From Chloroflexota bacterium (GTDB taxonomy: Bacteria; Chloroflexota; Anaerolineae; Anaerolineales; Anaerolineaceae): a stretch of DNA of 64,000 nucleotides. Location: assembly GCA_021779955.1 (NCBI GenBank), contig JAJXZS010000055.1, forward strand, positions 1 to 64,000, read 5' to 3'. Each line of letters starts with the position of its first letter. Within the stretch, counting starts at the first letter, position 1. Below are positions 18,095 to 25,735 of the stretch, piece by piece. Made by a program: the position numbers and the translations under genes. Under the pieces are notes generated by a model that saw only the letters and a list, made by a program, of their open reading frames with translations, made no database searches and was not told the origin of the DNA.

Positions 18095-19507
18095 ATGTGG
18101 AAAGAATATTACAACGCATCCTCCTTGCCTGAAGTTTTGGATCTTCTTGACCAACCCGGGCGCTCCGTTCGCCTGATTGCCGGCGGCACGGATATCCTGC
18201 TCGATCTCGAGAAGCAGGAGCATGAACTTGATCTACTGATCGACGTCTCAAGAATCGAAGGGCTGGATCGGATCAGGGTTGATGCCGATGGAATCGTGCA
18301 CATTGGACCGTTGGTAACTCACAACCATTGCGTAGAATCCGAACTACTGCGCAGGTATGCGCTTCCACTCGTCATGGCAAGCTACATGGTGGGATCTCCG
18401 CAAATCCGAAATCGGGGGACAATCGCAGGCAATGTGATCACTGCTTCGCCGGCGAATGACACCATTTCACCCCTCATGGCTCTCGATGCGTCGCTAACCT
18501 TGCTTTCCAAGCGAGGCGAACGCAAAGTGCTGCTAAGCGAATTCTACAGGGGAGTGCGCAAGACCGTCATCGCCCCTGATGAAGTGTTGACCGATATTTC
18601 TTTTGTCGGAATGAAGGAGACACAAAAGGGAGTGTATAAGAAGTATGCTCTCAGGCGTACGCAAGCGATCTCGCTTGTCAATGCTGCCATCGTTTTGACG
18701 TTAGAAGACAAGAAAATCACTAAAGCCGCAATCACGCTCGGTTCTGTGGCGCCAATAATTATCCATGCTCCAAAAGCCGAACAATTTCTTGTTGGAAAAT
18801 CTCTCTCAGAAGCAGTCATTGAAGAGGCCTCAAGACTTACAGCTTCCGAAATCGCGCCAATCAGTGATATTCGCAGTTCGGCAGGTTACCGTGCAGGCAT
18901 GGCAGAAACGATGGTCAAACGCGGATTGAGTGAAATCAACGCCGGAACGAGCGGTACCGATCTCCCGAAAAATCCAGTATTATTGTGGGGCAAAAAGCAA
19001 GGAACCTCGAATCCCTGGCTCAAAACGGGCAGAGCCTATACAGGGTCTGAATCGATTCAGGCCAGGGTAAATGGAAAACCACTCAGCCTGATAGGCGGCT
19101 ATCAAAAGACCCTCTTGCGTTGGATTCGCGAAGAGGCACTGCTCATCGGAACAAAAGAAGGCTGCGCTGAGGGGGAGTGTGGAGCCTGCACAGTCTTTCT
19201 GGATGGCAAGGCGGTGATGAGCTGCCTTGTAGCTGCCCCCCGTGTGGATCAGGCGGAACTTATCACTATTGAAGGGTTGAGTCAGGACGGGCAATTATCA
19301 ACAGTTCAGCAAGCTTTTGTCGAAGAAGGTGCTGTACAATGTGGATATTGCACTCCGGGTTTTGTGATGTCAGCTGAGAAGCTGCTCGAGGAGAAGAGTT
19401 CTCCTGACCTCGACGACATCAAGATAGCCATCAGCGGCAACCTTTGCAGGTGTACAGGCTATTACAAAATCGTGCGGGCCATAGAAAAGGCAGCATCCAG
19501 CCAATAG
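18095..19507 (+). CDS. Fused FAD-binding and [2Fe-2S] subunit of a second molybdenum hydroxylase
   Basis: A 470-residue fusion in FAD-then-iron-sulfur order. Residues about 1-285 are a CoxM/XdhB FAD domain with IAGGTDILLDLE and QIRNRGTIAGNVITASPAND. A linker of some 35 residues follows. From about 320 to the end is a [2Fe-2S] domain with CAEGECGACTVFLDG, QCGYCTPGF and LCRCTGYY. Xanthine dehydrogenase has the opposite order (Fe-S, FAD, Mo) and CO dehydrogenase has separate subunits, so this layout is less common. It differs clearly from the 12.3-15.9 kb system, so the operon encodes two distinct enzymes. Confidence 0.92.
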   Translation: MWKEYYNASSLPEVLDLLDQPGRSVRLIAGGTDILLDLEKQEHELDLLIDVSRIEGLDRIRVDADGIVHIGPLVTHNHCVESELLRRYALPLVMASYMVGSPQIRNRGTIAGNVITASPANDTISPLMALDASLTLLSKRGERKVLLSEFYRGVRKTVIAPDEVLTDISFVGMKETQKGVYKKYALRRTQAISLVNAAIVLTLEDKKITKAAITLGSVAPIIIHAPKAEQFLVGKSLSEAVIEEASRLTASEIAPISDIRSSAGYRAGMAETMVKRGLSEINAGTSGTDLPKNPVLLWGKKQGTSNPWLKTGRAYTGSESIQARVNGKPLSLIGGYQKTLLRWIREEALLIGTKEGCAEGECGACTVFLDGKAVMSCLVAAPRVDQAELITIEGLSQDGQLSTVQQAFVEEGAVQCGYCTPGFVMSAEKLLEEKSSPDLDDIKIAISGNLCRCTGYYKIVRAIEKAASSQ

Positions 19508-19515
19508 AGGGAACT

Positions 19516-19830
19516 ATGACAAAGTATACGGACCACTACAAACAAGATACACGGTCGAAAGCTGAGCGTTTGGGACCTCATCCGATCTGGCGAGGTATCG
19601 GTCTGGTTTTTCTAATCGTGCTTCCAGTGATGTCGTTTTTGATCGTCAGCTACTTTATCGAGAACCCATCACTTGTGCCGTGGTTGGAGATTCCAAAGGA
19701 AATTGTGTTTCAGAACCTTTGGGATCCATTCATCGCAGCCAAGCTGATCGGTACGATCCTCGTGGCGTTCGTATTATTCATAGCAATTTCATTTTTTACT
19801 TTCCTGATCAATAGCATCGCCGGCCGGTAA
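19516..19830 (+). CDS. Small two-helix membrane protein inside the second hydroxylase gene set
   Basis: A 104-residue protein that I do not recognise. A polar N-terminus (YTDHYKQDTRSKAERLG) is followed by two strongly hydrophobic segments at about 25-48 and 75-100, so it is an inner-membrane protein with about 25 residues between the helices. ATG 19516 follows GAGGGAAC. It sits between the FAD/Fe-S subunit and the molybdenum subunit of the same enzyme, so it is likely co-translated with them. It could anchor the hydroxylase or connect it to a membrane acceptor; that is inference from position only. Confidence 0.75.
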   Translation: MTKYTDHYKQDTRSKAERLGPHPIWRGIGLVFLIVLPVMSFLIVSYFIENPSLVPWLEIPKEIVFQNLWDPFIAAKLIGTILVAFVLFIAISFFTFLINSIAGR

Positions 19831-19890
19831 TCTGGCGGGAGTATGCGTGATCGATCAAGCTTTATTGCATAAATGACAAGGGACAGCGAT

Positions 19891-22098
19891 ATGGAATATG
19901 TAGGCCAATCAGTCCAGCGAATCGATGCTGCAGATAAGGTATCCGGCAAAGCGCTTTACGCCGGCGATTACAATCTACCCTCGCAGCTTTACATGAAGGT
20001 TCTTTTCGCAAAAAGGCCTCATGCGATCATCAAGCATATCGACACCTCTTTAGCAGAGAAATCTGCAGGTGTCGTCGCGATTTTTACTTCCAAAGACGTT
20101 CCAAATAATGAATTTGGACTCGGAATCAAGGATCAGCCGGTGTTGTGCGGGCCGGGATCGAACAAAGCATTCGCCGATCACGTGCGCTATGTGGGAGATA
20201 AAGTCGCGCTGGTCATTGCCGAGACAGAGAAGCAAGCTGAAGCTGCTGCGCGACTGATCATTGTTGATTATGAAGACCTGCCCGTCGTGAGCACGATCGA
20301 GGATGCGCTCAAACCGAATGCCACCCTTGTTCATCCCGATCGGGGATCGAATGTCTGTGTCAATTACCGAATCCGCATGGGCGATGTCAGCAGCGCGTTC
20401 AACCAGGCAGATGTGATCGTCGAGGATGAATATCACACTCCAGTTCAGGAGCACGCCTATTTGCAGCCCGAGGCGGGCGTCAGCTATATCGATGATGAAG
20501 GCCGGGTCACAATAGTTGTTGGCGGCCAATGGACACACGAAGATCGCGAGCAGGTGGCACATGCGCTTAACCTCGAAGAAGAGCAGGTGCGCATTATCTA
20601 TCCGGCGATTGGCGGAGCTTTCGGCGGGAGAGAAGACATGTCTGTGCAGGTAATCCTTGGTCTTGCTGTGATACGCCTGCATGAAAGGGGCATCAACCGC
20701 CCGATCAAGATCGTATGGAGCCGCGAAGAGTCCATGTTCGGGCATCACAAGCGCCATGCGTTCTTCATCAAGGCGAAATGGGGCGCGACGAAGGACGGGA
20801 AAGTGATTGCAGCCCAGATGGAATTGTATGCCGATGGCGGTGCCTATTATTCGACCACACCAAAGGTGCTGGGCAATGCCACGTTACTTTCGACCGGACC
20901 TTACAGCATTCCGAATGTCAAAGTAGACACTTACGGCCTGTACACAAACAATATCACCTCGGGGGCTTTCCGTGGGTTCGGAGGACCTCAAGGTGCATTT
21001 GCGGCCGAAGGTCAAATGAACAAATTGGCAGAGAAACTCGGGCTGGATCCGGTCGAGATTCGCATGCGCAATGTGATCCATGAAGGGGAGACACTCTCTG
21101 TAGGCACACCGCTTCCGCCGGGAGTCACGATCGACAAAGTGACTGAGACGTGCGCGCTGGAAGCAGGTTGGACCAAGGACGCATCCGGTTGGCATCGACC
21201 TGAAGTCATGCACACACACGCGAATAGCCTTGCCAGAGGGATCGGCTTCGCGATCGGCTTCAAAAATGTCGGCTTTTCCTTCGGATATCAGGAGAATTGC
21301 TGGGCAGCCATCGAGTTGTACGGCGCATCCGAGGTAGAGAGGGCAGTGCTGCGGCAAAGCGCTGCAGATGTCGGCCAGGGAGCACAGACGGCGATGGTGC
21401 AGATGGCTGCACAGGCATTGAATTTGCCGATGGAAAAGATCGAGATGGCGGCCGCAGATACGGCGATTACCGAGAGTGCTGGAAGCGCAAGCGCTTCGCG
21501 GATGACATTTATGTCGGGAAACGCGATCATTGGCGCTGCCAAAGAAGCACTCCGAAAATGGGATGCAGAAGAACGTCCGGCTATTGGCGAGTTTACCTAC
21601 CTTGCTCCCAAGACGACACCGTTCGACCCTGAGACAGGCAAGAGCGAGCCAAACTTCGCCTACGGCTACGTCGCAGAGGCGGTCGAGTCTGAGCTCGACC
21701 TGGAGACGGGCGAAGTGCACGTTACCCGGGTCGTGTGCGCAGATGATGTGGGAAAAGCGGTCAATCCACAGCAAGTTGTTGGACAGATCGAGGGTGCGAT
21801 CGTTCAGGCGAATGGTTATGCCGCGCTGGAAAACTTCATCCAGAAAGACAGCATCCCCATGACGACCAAGATGTCTACATACTTGATCCCAACAGTGCTT
21901 GATATTCCGGATGAAATCAATTCCGTGCTGATCGAGAATGCAGACCCGCGTGGGCCATATGGAGTCAGGGGCATGGGCGAGATGCCCTATCTACCGTATG
22001 TGGCAGCGCTTGCTGCGTCTGTCAAAGATGCGACAGGTATCTGGTTCGACGAATTTCCCTTAACCGCCGAGCGGGTCTGGTCGCGACTCAAGAAATAG
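19891..22098 (+). CDS. Molybdopterin-binding subunit of the second molybdenum hydroxylase
   Basis: A 735-residue XdhA/CoxL-type large subunit. It begins MEYVGQSVQRIDAADKVSGK. Molybdopterin-site motifs are GGAFGGRED, TSGAFRGFGGPQ (active-site Arg loop as in xanthine dehydrogenase), AADVGQGAQTAMVQM and RGMGEMPYLPY, which carries the expected catalytic Glu. I chose ATG 19891 because AAGGGA stands seven bases upstream; an earlier ATG at 19873 has no ribosome site. No selenocysteine codon or CO dehydrogenase loop is seen. Substrate is unknown, with a purine or related N-heterocycle the best guess from the ssnA and xdhC context. Confidence 0.9.
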   Translation: MEYVGQSVQRIDAADKVSGKALYAGDYNLPSQLYMKVLFAKRPHAIIKHIDTSLAEKSAGVVAIFTSKDVPNNEFGLGIKDQPVLCGPGSNKAFADHVRYVGDKVALVIAETEKQAEAAARLIIVDYEDLPVVSTIEDALKPNATLVHPDRGSNVCVNYRIRMGDVSSAFNQADVIVEDEYHTPVQEHAYLQPEAGVSYIDDEGRVTIVVGGQWTHEDREQVAHALNLEEEQVRIIYPAIGGAFGGREDMSVQVILGLAVIRLHERGINRPIKIVWSREESMFGHHKRHAFFIKAKWGATKDGKVIAAQMELYADGGAYYSTTPKVLGNATLLSTGPYSIPNVKVDTYGLYTNNITSGAFRGFGGPQGAFAAEGQMNKLAEKLGLDPVEIRMRNVIHEGETLSVGTPLPPGVTIDKVTETCALEAGWTKDASGWHRPEVMHTHANSLARGIGFAIGFKNVGFSFGYQENCWAAIELYGASEVERAVLRQSAADVGQGAQTAMVQMAAQALNLPMEKIEMAAADTAITESAGSASASRMTFMSGNAIIGAAKEALRKWDAEERPAIGEFTYLAPKTTPFDPETGKSEPNFAYGYVAEAVESELDLETGEVHVTRVVCADDVGKAVNPQQVVGQIEGAIVQANGYAALENFIQKDSIPMTTKMSTYLIPTVLDIPDEINSVLIENADPRGPYGVRGMGEMPYLPYVAALAASVKDATGIWFDEFPLTAERVWSRLKK

Positions 22099-22104
22099 CG
22101 AGAG

Positions 22105-22130
22105 AACCTGCTCATCGAGCAGGTTTTTCT
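22105..22130 (+). terminator. Intrinsic terminator after the second hydroxylase
   Basis: A perfect nine-base stem AACCTGCTC / GAGCAGGTT with loop ATC, running into TTTTTCTTTT. It stands six bases after the molybdenum subunit stop. The nucleotidyltransferase gene begins only about 20 bases further on, so expression of that gene needs read-through or its own start signal. Confidence 0.85.
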
Positions 22131-22150
22131 TTTGATTGGAGAATGGGAAA

Positions 22151-22723
22151 TTGAAAATTGGCGCAGTCATTCTGGCGGCGGGAGAATCTCACCGATTTGG
22201 ATCTCCAAAGCAACTGGTGGACGTCAAGGGCAAACCCATGCTGCAATGGGTCATCGACCTGGTTCAATCCATCGACTTCGCGAGGATTGTGTTGGTCCTG
22301 GGGGCAAAAAAGACTGAGATCGAAGCAAAGTTGCAAGTGAGCGAGTGCATTGATATTGTGGATAATCCTGATTGGCGCCTCGGTCAAAGCAGCTCTGTCA
22401 GAAAGGGCGTCGAGTTGCTGGAAAAAGACTGCGATGCAATCATGTTCTTTCTGGGAGACCAGCCATTCATCACCAAAGCACTGGTAGAGCGGGAAATCGA
22501 AGTATATACTGAAAGCAAGCCTGAGATCCTGGTTCCAGTTTTTGATGGAACGAGGGGCAACCCCGTGATCTTTAGCAAAAACTGTTTTTCCGAGCTAAGA
22601 AAAATTCATGGCGATCAGGGAGGGAGGGCGATTTTTCGGAATCACCCAATTTATGAGTTGAGTTGGTCGAATGTGGGAGAAAACAGGGATATCGATAATA
22701 GCGGCGATTTAGGAGGACAATAA
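22151..22723 (+). CDS. MocA/MobA-like nucleotidyltransferase (molybdenum cofactor cytidylyltransferase type)
   Basis: A 190-residue GT-A-fold nucleotidyltransferase. IGAVILAAGESHRFGSPKQ is the NTP-binding start of the MocA family. NPDWRLGQSSSVRKGVE and FFLGDQPFIT (metal Asp) are also characteristic, as is RGNPVIFSK. MocA links CTP to molybdopterin, forming the dinucleotide cofactor and releasing PPi. I take TTG 22151 as start (GGAG nine bases upstream); TTG 22136 is the alternative. It would supply the adjacent hydroxylases with molybdopterin cytosine dinucleotide. Its 3' end overlaps the next gene (TAATG). Confidence 0.82.
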   Translation: MKIGAVILAAGESHRFGSPKQLVDVKGKPMLQWVIDLVQSIDFARIVLVLGAKKTEIEAKLQVSECIDIVDNPDWRLGQSSSVRKGVELLEKDCDAIMFFLGDQPFITKALVEREIEVYTESKPEILVPVFDGTRGNPVIFSKNCFSELRKIHGDQGGRAIFRNHPIYELSWSNVGENRDIDNSGDLGGQ

Positions 22724-23337
22724 TGGAAAAGAGACAAAATGCGCATAGGAATATATCTACAATTATTTTGAGCGCCGGACTCTCAACCAGAATGAAGCAA
22801 CCCAAGCTTGTACTTCCGTGGGGTAAAGATACCATCCTGGGTACGGTGATCAGTGCATTCAAAGATGCTGAGGTAGGTGATATCGTCGTCGTGACCGGCG
22901 GCAGCCGGGAGTTGGTAGAGCAGGAAGCAACGAAGCACAATGCCAAAACTGTGTTTAATCCCAAATATGAGAATGGCGAGATGGTCGATTCTCTCAAAGC
23001 AGGATTGGCAAAGATCATGGATGGAAATTCAACGGCCACGTTCGTTGCCCTGGCCGACCATCCATTCATCTCCAGCCATGACATACGCGGGATGATCGAC
23101 CTGTACAACAAAGGAAAGGCCAAGCTCATCGTTCCAAGCTACTCGATGCGGCGTGCACATCCGTGGCTGATCGACCGCGAACTCTGGCCTGATGTGATGA
23201 AAATCGAACCGCCTGATACCATGCGGGAATTTGTGAATGCGCACAGCAATCTAATCGCATATTACATTGTCGAAATGTCAAAAATCCTCGAAGACCTGGA
23301 CACTCCCGAGGATTATGAGCGGCTTCGACCTCAATAA
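22723..23337 (+). CDS. Second MocA-like nucleotidyltransferase
   Basis: A 204-residue paralogue-like protein with STIILSAGLSTRMKQPKLVLP (NTP loop), VVVTGGSRELVE, NPKYENGEMVDSLKAG and ALADHPFIS. In the central motif the usual GDQP is replaced by ADHP, so it is diverged from the first copy although the Asp remains. A strong AGGAGG precedes ATG 22723. The pair could act on different nucleotides or cofactors, or one could handle a non-molybdenum substrate. The family assignment is firmer than the exact reaction. Confidence 0.78.
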   Translation: MEKRQNAHRNISTIILSAGLSTRMKQPKLVLPWGKDTILGTVISAFKDAEVGDIVVVTGGSRELVEQEATKHNAKTVFNPKYENGEMVDSLKAGLAKIMDGNSTATFVALADHPFISSHDIRGMIDLYNKGKAKLIVPSYSMRRAHPWLIDRELWPDVMKIEPPDTMREFVNAHSNLIAYYIVEMSKILEDLDTPEDYERLRPQ

Positions 23338-23349
23338 CACAGGATCGTT

Positions 23350-24213
23350 ATGGAACTGCAGCCGAGTCACCGCTATGAAATCTGGAACGTAAGCGAAAAT
23401 CCACAGACCCGAACCGTAGACGTCGTTCTGATAGAAGCTCAACCGGGAACAGGCGATATGGAAGGCGCGGTCTATACTTCGGTCCGGACATATTTTCGGA
23501 GTATAAGGACGCCAAGATACCTTTACATCCAAAGGCACATTGGGCGTTTGAAAGAATCTCTGGAAATCGAGCATGGACGCTTCCAATTTGATGAAGCGCG
23601 CTTGAAGCGCGCGCTGAGGCTGGCTGTTGACAAATCCGCAATTGCCGGTGAGGTGCGCATCAAGATTGTAATTGCTCCGAAGTGGAAAGACCCCATCTTG
23701 TTTATGATCGAACCACTGCCCACACCCGACCCTGAAGAATATAAGAAAGGCGTCCAGGTTTACACGACTACCTATATCCGTAAAGATCCCAAGGCCAAAG
23801 TCTTCGAATTCGTCGAGATCCAAGATCAGATTCGCGGTCAATTTGGGCAGCGTGTCGAAGAGGTGATCATGCTCGACCCATCTGGGGGGATGCTGGAAGG
23901 ACTGAGCAGCAACTTCTTTGCGGTAAAAGAAGGGTCTGTCTATACCGCAAGCAGGGGAGTTCTGAACGGGATCACCCGTCAAATCGTGCTCGATATTGCC
24001 AGGAGAGAGGCGATAAACGTCATCTACCAAAAGCCAAAATTCCGCGAGATCGAGCAATTCTCTGAGTGCTTCATCACCAGCACTTCAAGAGGTGTGTTGC
24101 CAGTCGTCTCCATTGATCATAAAATCATCGGACCCGGTAATCCGGGCCCGATCACACGAAAGCTGCACCAATTGTTCGATGAGCGAATTCCCAAATTGGT
24201 CGAGCCGATCTAG
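23350..24213 (+). CDS. Class IV (fold-type IV) PLP aminotransferase-like protein
   Basis: A 287-residue protein of the branched-chain aminotransferase / aminodeoxychorismate lyase superfamily. The second half shows the family pattern: EEVIMLDPSGGMLEGLSSNF (Glu and SSNFF loop), then GVLNGITRQIVLDIA and CFITSTSRGVLPV. The catalytic lysine is probably in DPKAKVFEFVE, but the segment is divergent. The N-terminal half (MELQPSHRYEIWNV) is not typical of IlvE or PabC. The substrate is uncertain. It ends convergently with the DUF2007 gene, the two stop codons sharing CTAG. Confidence 0.75.
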   Translation: MELQPSHRYEIWNVSENPQTRTVDVVLIEAQPGTGDMEGAVYTSVRTYFRSIRTPRYLYIQRHIGRLKESLEIEHGRFQFDEARLKRALRLAVDKSAIAGEVRIKIVIAPKWKDPILFMIEPLPTPDPEEYKKGVQVYTTTYIRKDPKAKVFEFVEIQDQIRGQFGQRVEEVIMLDPSGGMLEGLSSNFFAVKEGSVYTASRGVLNGITRQIVLDIARREAINVIYQKPKFREIEQFSECFITSTSRGVLPVVSIDHKIIGPGNPGPITRKLHQLFDERIPKLVEPI

Positions 24214-24488
24214 GAATTATCATCCTCATTTTCAGTCTCATCGCCAGGTTCTTCCAGATTGCCTTCATTCATCTCGTGGATGATCTTCAGCGCCTCTTCA
24301 ACCTGGTCTGCAGGCACACGCACTTCTACGAGGCCAAGCGGTCCAACGGTCAATCCATATGTCCTGCCCGCGGATTCCTGGTTAGTATAAGCTTTCAAAC
24401 CAAATGATTCGAGCAGGATCTTTACCGATTCGGCTTCGATACCACCCGAGGCTACGTAGACAACTTCATCGCGCATTTTATTATTCAT
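24210..24488 (-). CDS. DUF2007 small protein
   Basis: A 92-residue protein with a single DUF2007 domain (about 8-72), VVYVASGGIEAESVKILL followed by a short beta strand region and VRVPADQVEEALKII. The tail after residue 75 is acidic (EEPGDETENEDDN). The domain is described as a possible signal-transducing module, without a known ligand. ATG 24488 overlaps the exonuclease stop by eight bases and has AGGGAA seven bases upstream, so an upstream-extended reading was rejected. Confidence 0.78.
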   Translation of the reverse strand: MNNKMRDEVVYVASGGIEAESVKILLESFGLKAYTNQESAGRTYGLTVGPLGLVEVRVPADQVEEALKIIHEMNEGNLEEPGDETENEDDNS

Positions 24489-25734
24489 TTTGTTCCCTGT
24501 TTCCCATCTTTTCAATGAGCTGCTGCAATCGATGACTTCTGATGTCCAGCTCTTTGAGCATCTTATTCTTTTTATACCGTAACATGATCGAATTGGCAAC
24601 CGACTCGCGCGCCTGTTGCGTCCATCTGGAGGCAGCAGCGTAGTTAGCGGCATGATGCTCATAATATTTTGCCAATTCAGTCGCAGCGTCGATTCTGTTG
24701 AAGCGTGCGGCTTTTTCCCACACTTCGACGGCCGCCGCCCAATCTTCGCGTTTCTTGTAAATCATACCCAAGCGCATGCAAATTTCAGGCAGGAAGGAAG
24801 TATCCATGGCATTATCGCCCAGGCAAGCCGTAAAGAGCTTTTCAGCTTCAGAGGACATGCCGACATCATCGTAGATGACGCCCATCGAGTAGAGGTCGGT
24901 GAGATTCATCGAGTACTGATCCAGGTTGATCTGCCTCATGGCATCCGCGATGTAAATCATCAGTGCAGCAAGCGAGAGGATATCCATGCGGTTGTGAACC
25001 ATCACGCCCGCAAGCTGGGTCGGGTCACCTGTGCGAAGATAATCGAAATAGATTTCGGGGATCATCCAGGAAGGGACTTCGTTTTCGTCCCTTGGAATGT
25101 TCAGAATTTCTCGCTCAAGGTCCTGAAGTGAGCGGCTGGCAAGGCGATTCTTCCATATTCGGCGGGCCAGGTGGAGCAGATCCAGGTGATTGAGGTGGCC
25201 GAAGGGCACCTGCATCCTGTTGATGGTATATCTTGCATTGAGAAGCGGAATATCGAACGCCTTGCCGTTGAACGTCGAGATAATGCTTGATCGTTCTGTA
25301 AAATTGGCCAGCTCGAGCAGCATGGAGGGCTCTTCGCCTGGATCGCGGATGAGATATTGGTCGACGCGAAAACCTGACTCTGTCTGATAGCCGAGCCCAA
25401 CCAGGAAGGCCAGTGTGCCCGTCCCGCCTGAAAGCCCTGTTGTCTCGGTATCCAGGAAGAACAGACCGTTCGGATTGATATTGGTGTGATCGACGTTCCT
25501 GGTAACAGCCGTGATCTCGGAGGTCGAGATGATCTCGGAAAATGAGACGATGCCGTGCTGATATCCTAATGGATATTCGCTGCGACTGAGATAAAAACTG
25601 CCAAGGCTGTTGCTCAACTCATTCCCTGGAATGAGCGATTCCAGCGAGGGAAGACCCCGGCGCGGTGGAGGAGCCTGAACCTTTTTGGCGGGGACCATTC
25701 CCAGCGATTTAAGTTTGTCTGAAAGCGATTCCAT
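24481..25734 (-). CDS. MrfB (YprB)-like DnaQ-type exonuclease with TPR-like tail
   Basis: A 417-residue protein. A DnaQ/RNase H-like exonuclease domain covers about 95-265: FLDTETTGLSGGTGT (catalytic DxE), FNGKAFDIPLLNAR (exo II), and HNRMDILSL (exo III His/Asp). The last third is helical with TPR-like spacing (SEAEKLFTACLGDN, EDWAAAVEVWEKAARFN). B. subtilis MrfB is a metal-dependent DNA exonuclease acting with the helicase MrfA in mitomycin damage repair. Here the two genes are adjacent in the same order, with ATG 25734 one base after the helicase TGA. The pair is very likely a functional repair unit. Confidence 0.87.
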   Translation of the reverse strand: MESLSDKLKSLGMVPAKKVQAPPPRRGLPSLESLIPGNELSNSLGSFYLSRSEYPLGYQHGIVSFSEIISTSEITAVTRNVDHTNINPNGLFFLDTETTGLSGGTGTLAFLVGLGYQTESGFRVDQYLIRDPGEEPSMLLELANFTERSSIISTFNGKAFDIPLLNARYTINRMQVPFGHLNHLDLLHLARRIWKNRLASRSLQDLEREILNIPRDENEVPSWMIPEIYFDYLRTGDPTQLAGVMVHNRMDILSLAALMIYIADAMRQINLDQYSMNLTDLYSMGVIYDDVGMSSEAEKLFTACLGDNAMDTSFLPEICMRLGMIYKKREDWAAAVEVWEKAARFNRIDAATELAKYYEHHAANYAAASRWTQQARESVANSIMLRYKKNKMLKELDIRSHRLQQLIEKMGNREQNE

Positions 25735-25735
25735 T

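Noticed and set aside
24210-24213. Frameshift or merged genes at the aminotransferase/DUF2007 junction
   Set aside because: The two genes are convergent and simply share CTAG, each strand using its TAG as stop.
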